The position numbers and the translations under genes were made by a program. Below are positions 57,604-64,000 of a DNA stretch of 64,000 nucleotides, piece after piece (the first letter of the stretch is position 1; every line of letters starts with the position of its first letter). The notes under the pieces are model-generated. The model worked only from the letters and a program-made list of their open reading frames with translations. It was not told where the DNA came from and did not search any database. The DNA comes from Pelobates cultripes (taxonomy: Eukaryota; Chordata; Amphibia; Anura; Pelobatidae), in NCBI GenBank assembly GCA_933207985.1, contig OW240915.1:261762395-261826394 (forward strand), read 5' to 3'.

Positions 57604-59458
57604 CTAATCCAATAAAAGGGGATGCGTTAACAGCCTACCATTGCTGCGATCTGCATCAGCTGTGGAAGCTTGAGCATGACTGGTTCCCTGAAAGCAGTCG
57701 ACAGTCATGCCCAATGGGATCTTGGTTCCCTTGACTAACTGATGGATTAAGGGGCACCAGGGTCTGGAGGTCCATACTGGGTATATGAGAACGAAACTCT
57801 GTGCCCTGTCACTGCGGATCTTCTCCAGCACTTTCATCAGTAAAAAAAGAGGGGAGAGAGGCATAAGGGGCTGGAACATCTGTCCATTGGAAAGACAGTG
57901 CATCCATTTTACAAGCTCCCTTTGTCCAAATCCTGGAGACAAACCTGGGAGTTTGTGCAGATGTTTGGGATGCAAACAGATCTACTTGTCTCTGGCCAAA
58001 ACTGCTTTCTATCCTTTGGAATAGAGCAATCTATAATTGAATCGTTGCCAGAGATAAACTCTGGCGAGAGGGAGAATCTTCGAGCTTGTTCGCCTCTCCT
58101 TAAACGTATCCTGTGTAAACCCAAACTTTGTTTGCTAAAGCCCAAGACCAAAGATCTATAGCCCCCTTTAATCTTGTGCCCCCTCTGTGGTTTATATAAG
58201 CCACCGTTCTCCTGTTGTCCGATTGGACTTTTACCGATGTCGGTAACTGGTTTAGAAGAACTAGGCCCTGGAGAGCTAATTTTATTGCTCTTAACTCCAA
58301 GATGTTTATATTCAGGAGTCTCTCTTGGTCTGACCAAATTCCTCTTATCGTGTTTTGGGCTGTAAACGCACCCCAAACGAGATTTGAGGCCTCTGACGTC
58401 AGAATAACTGCAAACTGCTGCTCTTACAGGGGACAAGGAAGTGGGATTTCTAACCACAGAATAGACTTCAACTCTTCTGTGACCTTCTTGGGGAGAAAGA
58501 ATTTTGATTCCCAATGGCCATCATGTCTTAATCGATTTCCTAAAAACAGCTGACTTCTTCTGCAAAGTAAAGGGGAATCGTCGTAGTCTGGTGTTAAAGC
58601 TATTAACTTACCGATAATCTTTGCCAGATCTCTCAAGGACCAACTCTGGTGCCTGAGAGATGAGGTCAGATGTACAAATAATTTTTCCCATTTGTCTTGA
58701 GGGATTCCTAGTGACATAGTCCTGGTGTTCAGTACAAAATCCAGAAAGAGAATGCTTTGAGTGGGAATTAGGACTGATTTCTATAAATTCACTACAAACC
58801 CTAGGTCTTGAAAAAGGGAAGCAGGGTAATACCTCTGAGAAGCAAGGACTTCCCCATCTGGGTGCATGAGCAGGATGTCGTCTAGATAGTACAGACACAT
58901 GTAACCTTTTAGTCTGACATGGGCTATCACTTATTTCATTATTTTGGAGAATGTGTATGGTGCCTTGGTTAGGCCAATCACCATAACAGTCCACTGCCAC
59001 ACCTTTCCTTTCCACCGAAACCTGAGGAAACGCCTGTGTTTCTTGGCTATAGGGACTGAATGGAAGGCATCTTTTAGGTATAACTTAATGCAGAAAAATG
59101 TGTTCTGTACTAAGCCTGCAAGATCTGATAAACCCTCCATCCTCAACCTTTTTCTTTTGACAAAAGCGTTTAGAGACCTCACATTTAGAACCGGTCTCCA
59201 GGAACCATCTGATTTTGGGATCGGGAACAACAGACTGACGTATCCTGTAATAGACATGTCTGCCAACTCTATCATCCCTTGATTTAAAGCTAGGGGAAAG
59301 GAGGCATCTAGCACTGGGTTCACCTCTCTGCCGGGTGCAAACCTCTGAACTGGGAACCTTAAAAGAGGGAGTTGGGCAAAATCTTCACAACCCCTTTGTC
59401 TGAAGAAATATCCATCCAATTTATTGATGTGTGAGGAGGCACACTTACTTAAATGCAT
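57604..59458 (-). pseudogene. DIRS reverse transcriptase / RNase H, broken
   Basis: From the right: an RT N-terminal part (PIPKSDGSWRPVLNVRSLN, LYLKDAFHSVPI, RRFLRFRWKGKVWQWTV), then an in-frame TAA at 58933-58931. Next come catalytic YLDD at 58888-58877 in LYYLDDILL, and a thumb/connection region (58717-58424). The RNase H-like part follows (MELRAIKLALQG, SDNRRTVAYINHRGGT at about 58300-58150), and then a Trp/Pro-rich end (VWTSRPWCPL). Several stops and shifts lie between these blocks. The catalytic residues remain but no continuous protein is possible. Confidence 0.75.
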
Positions 59459-59475
59459 AGGTTTTCTCTTGGAAG

Positions 59476-60721
59476 CTAGACCATCTCTGGAATGAACTCC
59501 TCTGCCACCCCCTGGGAGCTTGTGTTTTCCACTGTAGTGGCTGTACTGGACCTGGTGAGATGCTTCTTAGGACACTCCTGCAGCCTGATAGGGGCAACCC
59601 TCATTCCGAAAGGGCTTCTTATAGCCAGAAAAGGTCTTTTTGAGCTCTGAAAAGGATCTCCTTGCTTTATAACTGCTTTTAACCTCCTGAATGAACGAGG
59701 GACCGAAAAGGTAAAAATCCTCCAGATTTGGGTACTCATGTGATGTAGGGGTTAGGTCAGACATTCCTGCTGCGTGGAGCCAGCGGGTTCTGCAAATGTT
59801 TGAGATGTATTTAAAAGATTGGCCAATAATTAGCACTCCCCTGCTGGACGCTTTCAATAAAGCCATCTTAAACGCCAGCAAAGATGAAGCAGAAGATTTC
59901 TGAGCATTGCCTTCTTTTTCTGCTTTATCCATCATCATTAATAGTGGACCCACAGCATCAGCAATTTTAAACTGTATATTATGAAAAGTCTGGTTTCTGG
60001 GATCTGTAGATACACTGCTCCCTGTGATAGATAACAGAGCAGGATCTACCTCAGGAGCCATTAAAGCCTGGATGGCTGGGATACCAATGTGGTTCCTGAG
60101 GAGAAGGTCGTCCTCCTTAACCAAGGGGGATCTAAAGGCTAGTTTGGCAAAATCTCTAACCTCAGAGTCGTGCTCCATAGCCCATCTGGAGTGAAATTAT
60201 TTTGATGGGAGAGTCTTTCCTAGGAGACTCACTCTAGCCATCTGAACGTTGCTAAGTTTCCCTCGCTCAGTGGAAGCTACTGAATGGACCACTTCCTCAG
60301 ATACCAAGTCTATTTTTGGAGATCCTTGTGTAGAACGGCTTTGGGAGGAAGAATGTGCAAACGCTCTAGAAGAGAAAGGAGAAGCACTATCTAACCTCCA
60401 ACGAGATTTGTCCTTTTTCTCTGGAAGGTGTTTCTGGAACTCAAATGAGGGAAACACGCTATTCCTGTCTCTTTTATTTTTCGCTTACTCAAATGAGTAT
60501 GAGGGAAAGGAGGAGCATAACAATTTTCCTCAGACTAGGAACTGGCAGAAGAGACCAGCCACCTTTCTTTATTATTTTTACGTAAAACTGGTACCATATC
60601 CTCCACAGAAGATAAAGAGGAAAGATCCCTGGCAAGGAACGCTTTCTTATGGAGCTTTCTAACAGGCATCTACTAAATCTGTGGCATATACAGCTATGGA
60701 GTCCTCCATCAATGATGCCAT
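59476..60721 (-). pseudogene. DIRS Gag-like protein, broken
   Basis: It starts MASLMEDSIAVY at 60721, just inside the terminal repeat, and meets a stop after 20 codons. The middle is in several frames. The best open part (60178-59567) includes AIQALMAPEVDPAL, an acidic/alanine-rich helix, and LLKASSRGVLIIGQSFKYIS plus NICRTRWLHAAG, a pattern seen in DIRS gag. This is assigned mainly by position ahead of RT. Confidence 0.6.
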
Positions 60722-60905
60722 TTAAAAAATCTGAGGTAATCAGGATTCCCACGCTCAGCATGGCTCTCCTGATTACCTGACTGGCTGAAGCGCTGTTGCT
60801 GTGCAGGAGGACAGCACAATCGTTTTATCAGCTCTGGCATTTGACTCCGGGAGGTTGCCGCATACCCACTAGCTTTGCTAGATGGTTATGCCTCCTGGAG
60901 GACAA
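60721..60905 (-). repeat. DIRS terminal inverted repeat, 5' side
   Basis: Partner of 55806-55984. It begins outside with GTCCTCCAGGAGGCATAACC on the minus strand and ends just at the gag start. Confidence 0.8.
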
Positions 60906-62011
60906 AAATACAGATGATTAAGCAATAGATCCAAATAAACTGTCCAATTTTCAACTTAACTTTGCTGCCTTTCAGCTTATTTCACACACCCTGTGCCAAC
61001 TTGGAGGGCAAAAAGCATTTATTTGCACACTAAAAAACACCAACAGCCTTCAGCAGAAGAATGGATTTCCAATTAATCTTTCCTTTTTACAGAATGGGTG
61101 AATAATAAGCCTTGGCAGAATTGGACACCACTAAATCATTTTATTTTACCAGTACTGTAAAAACGGTGAAAGAAATGGCACATAGTTTCCGAAGATCCTG
61201 TTAATTAAATTTTTTGTTTTCTCTTAAAATGTATGTATTTGTTTGGCGCTCCAGATATGCGCGCTATGTTTCATTTTAGCACATAAGCCCATCACAAACA
61301 AAGATTGTTTAACAGGTGCACAGCAATGGCAGTACACAGACAATATGGTTTCTCACTTAATAACTTACCTATGTTACAATTCTCGTTCTGTTTGCTTTTA
61401 CTAATGACTTTGCATTCTATAATTTTAAAACATCCATAGGGAAGTGTAAACATCATCCAGTGAGAGAACTAGCACTTATAACAGACTGATAGGACTCTCC
61501 CTTTTTTTTTCTACCTTATCTTCCTAAGTCAACTTTACAGTAAGGAGAAGTGACAGAAACTGATTAGCAAAAAGCTTGAATGATAGCAACTGGGACCAAA
61601 GGTATGGAGTTCAGTTAAAGAAAGAAAAGCAGTTGCATTAAGGGTTAGGTAGACTCGAGGATAGCAAGAAGTCAGATGACGTAATTCCACATCAGCAAAA
61701 AATGACTTGCCAGTTACCGCTAACGTTCATTTAGCAGTACTCTACTTACAGATTACAGATTTAATTTCCAGTGTCAATATCGCGATCCTAGTCAGCGTAT
61801 CAGGGTGCTTGCAACTGGCACACACTTTAATATTTAAATAGGTTGCCATTTATGAATGTATGAACATACCAGTATATGCTTTAGGAAGTTACAATAAAGT
61901 TGTTTTAGGCAGTATTTGCCATACCCATTTGATTTTTGTTTATTTTCACTACAATGTTGGAATAAAGGTTGTAACCCTTCTAGAATGAATTGATACTTCC
62001 AATGTTCTTAT
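60906..62011. other. No recognised feature
   Basis: AT-rich, without element ends or genes. Confidence 0.4.
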
Positions 62012-62015
62012 TTAA

Positions 62016-62541
62016 AGGAACACTATAGGGTCAGGGACACAAACATGCATTCCTTAATATAATAAAATCTTATCTTTATTTCAATCTGCTGGTGCTGTCC
62101 CTGTCCCTGTCCCTGATCTGCCTCCTTGGCTGACATCATCAGAAGTGGAGATCTCAGACAATGACAATGCTTTCCCATAGGAAAGCATTATTTTGGCTGA
62201 GATTATCAAGGAGGCAGATCAGGGTCAGAGCCAGCACAAGTCAAACACAGCCCTGGCCAATCAGCATCTCTTCACAGAGATGCATTGAATCAGTGCATCT
62301 CTATGAGGAAAGTTCAATGTCTCCACACAGATGGTGGAGACACTGAATGTCAGCACTGCCCCAGGAAGCAGCTCTTGTAGTCATTTGAGGAGTGGCTAGT
62401 GGATGTATCCCTAGGCTGTAATGCAAACACTGCCATTTCTCTGAAAAAAAAGTGTTTACCGCAAAAATCTTGCAGGGAATGATTATACTTACCAGAGCAA
62501 TTACATTAAACTGTAGTTGTTCTGTTGACTGCAGTGCCCCT
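62016..62541 (-). mobile_element. T2-type MITE, family A, complete
   Basis: It lies between TTAA (62012-62015) and TTAA (62542-62545). The ends are AGGAACACTATAGGGTCAGG and ...CTGCAGTGCCCCT. Internal blocks are as in 34626-35197. Confidence 0.8.
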
Positions 62542-62781
62542 TTAAGGTGTTGTTTTTTTTTTTTTTTTTCTATTTCTAGTAATAAAAGAGACAGTGCACA
62601 TTTGATGGGTTTTACTGCTATGGGTCATTGTGATATGCTCCAACATAACACATACCTTTTGATTTTTTGAAAATAAGGAAAACCAGTGAGTGAAAGGGGA
62701 CAGAGAGACTTGGGTTTCAAGTATAGGGGCTCAATAATATTATTCATACACTCCAGAGATTTTCAGCATAATGGTTCTCCC

Positions 62782-62940
62782 AGATGCTCACTTTACCTAA
62801 TTTTCTAGGAGCTCCATATTGTTGGTATGTCTGAGTTTATAACAGAGCTCCACAGAAATAATACTCACTCATGGGTCTTTAAACTACAATATATGTGGTT
62901 AGAAATCAGTCTGTGGAAATAAGATACATTGTTCTTACCT
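62782..62940 (+). repeat. Dispersed repeat F, copy 2
   Basis: Partner of 52812-52995 (see there). It runs directly into a T2 family B remnant at about 62950. Confidence 0.6.
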
Positions 62941-62949
62941 TGTTTTCCA

Positions 62950-63223
62950 GAGCCAAAACTGCCTAGGCACTGCTGGCCACTCCACCTCCTGCCAAATCAT
63001 CCAGCTCTCTTGCCTGTGGCCAGTGGAGACTGATGCGCATGTGTGTGCATCCAAATGCTTCGCCTAAGAAAGCATTGAATTCAGTTCTTTCCTATGAGCT
63101 GCAGCCTCAGTTTTACTTGGAAGTGCCTCTAGTGGTTACATTGCAGGTTTAACATTATAGGACCATTGCACCCAGAGTGGATCTTAATGGAGATGGAGTG
63201 GTCTGGACGACTTTACTGGTCCT
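62950..63223 (+). mobile_element. T2-type MITE, family B, partial
   Basis: It ends GGTCTGGACGACTTTACTGGTCCT before TTAA (63224-63227). Upstream are 'GCCTCTAGTGGTTAC' and the 'AAAGCATTGAATTC' hairpin block. The left end is lost. Confidence 0.6.
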
Positions 63224-63227
63224 TTAA

Positions 63228-64000
63228 TTGTTGGTATTGTTAGTGTTTTACTCTGAACATTGGCAGAGGACAACATCTTGAATTGTTTCATGATAATGTT
63301 TTAAAATAATACTTTTTAACAGGACAAACCACTTGCTAATAAATATATATTCAATTAATAGCATGCGGTTTGTTTTTACAAGCAACTAGCTAAATGTACA
63401 CAACAACAGTACTAGATTAGATACAGGGGATTTGTTTCCTAAAAGCCATAGAAACTGGTTATGGTTTGGTTATTTCACAGTATTGTGCTCTAGCAGATTT
63501 TATAAAGCTAGAGTGACCATATTACCTATTTAACATGGGGTGAGTTCATTTGTTTATTCACGGTGCCTGTCTTGGGGCTGTAACGAGTCAAATGCAGATG
63601 TTGACCTTATATTTACAATGATGTGGGAGTTTTTATAGTATGTTGTAATATAGCCTGCTACCTCAAAATTTTTTAACTCTTCCAGTATCTGCTTGGAGTG
63701 TCCCTTTAATAGTAATAGTGCCAGGCACCCCTCCTTGAATAAAAAAAACCAAAAAAATGTATTCCCCTTTTTTGTTGAGTGGTGATTCCACCCTGCCCCA
63801 GGGAGAGTGGCAACAGCCTACCTTTCTTGTTTTATGGAAATTGCCGCATGCACAGAGATTATATACATAGATCACTTGACTTGCAAACAGCTCCACAATT
63901 GAGTTGAAACCTTGTCCTGTAACTTAATTTGATTAAAGCTGTTTGTACTGTTTTGTGTGCCCAGATCTCGCCATGGAATTATGCATGGACAAAGATTGTC
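63228..64000. other. Mostly unassigned, with one MITE end
   Basis: GGAGTGTCCCT followed by TTAA (63706-63709) is a bare T2 right end, with 'AATAGTGCCAGGCACC' just beyond. Otherwise nothing is recognisable. Confidence 0.4.

Larger units (their letters stand above)
55806..60905 (-). mobile_element. DIRS-type tyrosine-recombinase retrotransposon, decayed
   Basis: DIRS elements encode gag, RT/RNase H and a tyrosine recombinase, have inverted terminal repeats, and re-insert as circles without target duplication. Here the inverted repeats lie at 55806-55984 and 60721-60905. An internal complementary region lies at 56562-56685, repeating the outer ends of both terminal repeats. The genes are in the order gag, RT/RNase H, recombinase from right to left. 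All three carry stops or shifts. About 5.1 kb, a usual size for the group. I see no methyltransferase-like frame. Confidence 0.85.

Noticed and set aside
57785..58553. Plus-strand frames opposite the DIRS RT/RNase H
   Set aside because: Antisense shadows. The minus strand carries the conserved motifs.
1..64000. CRISPR array, tRNA, rRNA, bacterial operons or phage genes
   Set aside because: No spaced direct repeats of CRISPR form, no cloverleaf or rRNA-like stretches, and no prokaryotic gene organisation were seen.

Overview
This window looks like intergenic or intronic DNA from a vertebrate, most probably a frog or toad. The organism is an inference. I find no convincing host exon, no bacterial-style gene and no tRNA or rRNA. 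Nearly everything that can be named is a transposable element or a simple repeat. The mix is what one expects of an anuran genome: many TTAA-flanked miniature elements whose ends (TTAAAGGRR) match the T2/Kolobok MITEs described in Xenopus, two Tc1-like transposons, non-autonomous hAT elements, an L1/Tx1-type LINE, a CR1/Rex-like LINE, a DIRS tyrosine-recombinase retrotransposon and a Ty3/gypsy (chromovirus-like) remnant.

Layout. 2164-4205 is a collapsed Ty3/gypsy element. One LTR is nearly whole, the gag is truncated, and a Tc1 element sits in the other LTR; TTACT/TTACA flank the whole. 7.4-15 kb holds several T2-type MITEs, one of them complete with a perfect 13-bp inverted repeat. 15984-17667 is a non-autonomous hAT element with an exact 8-bp target duplication, loaded with two T2 MITEs, a CACACTCA satellite and a large palindrome centred on TGACGTCA. 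17948-18260 is the decayed end of an L1 ORF2. 18.5-25 kb holds more MITEs and a CR1/Rex tail. 25268-25660 is a 39-bp minisatellite. 27431-28996 is a T2 MITE split by a second hAT element that carries the same kind of satellite and TGACGTCA-centred palindrome. 29396-31490 is an inverted-repeat element abutting a Tc1-like transposon with a deleted transposase. 34-38.6 kb holds MITEs and a small perfect hAT MITE.

39460-47793 is the main element: a full-length, minus-strand L1/Tx1-type LINE with a perfect 14-bp target duplication. ORF1 and ORF2 are each interrupted by one frameshift. It has a YY1-like site at its 5' end and four similar small hairpins in its 3' UTR. 48.6-54.7 kb is mostly unassigned sequence. 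54784-55805 is a 5'-truncated CR1/Rex-like LINE inserted at the edge of a DIRS element (55806-60905, minus strand) with decayed gag, RT/RNase H and tyrosine-recombinase genes. The last 3 kb holds further MITEs.

No genes work together as a host pathway. The relations are those of nested parasites: T2 in hAT, hAT in T2, Tc1 in LTR, LINE in DIRS. They give a relative order of insertion. Limits: boundaries without target duplications are approximate, family names rest on motif recognition without a database search, and similarity between copies was judged by eye.
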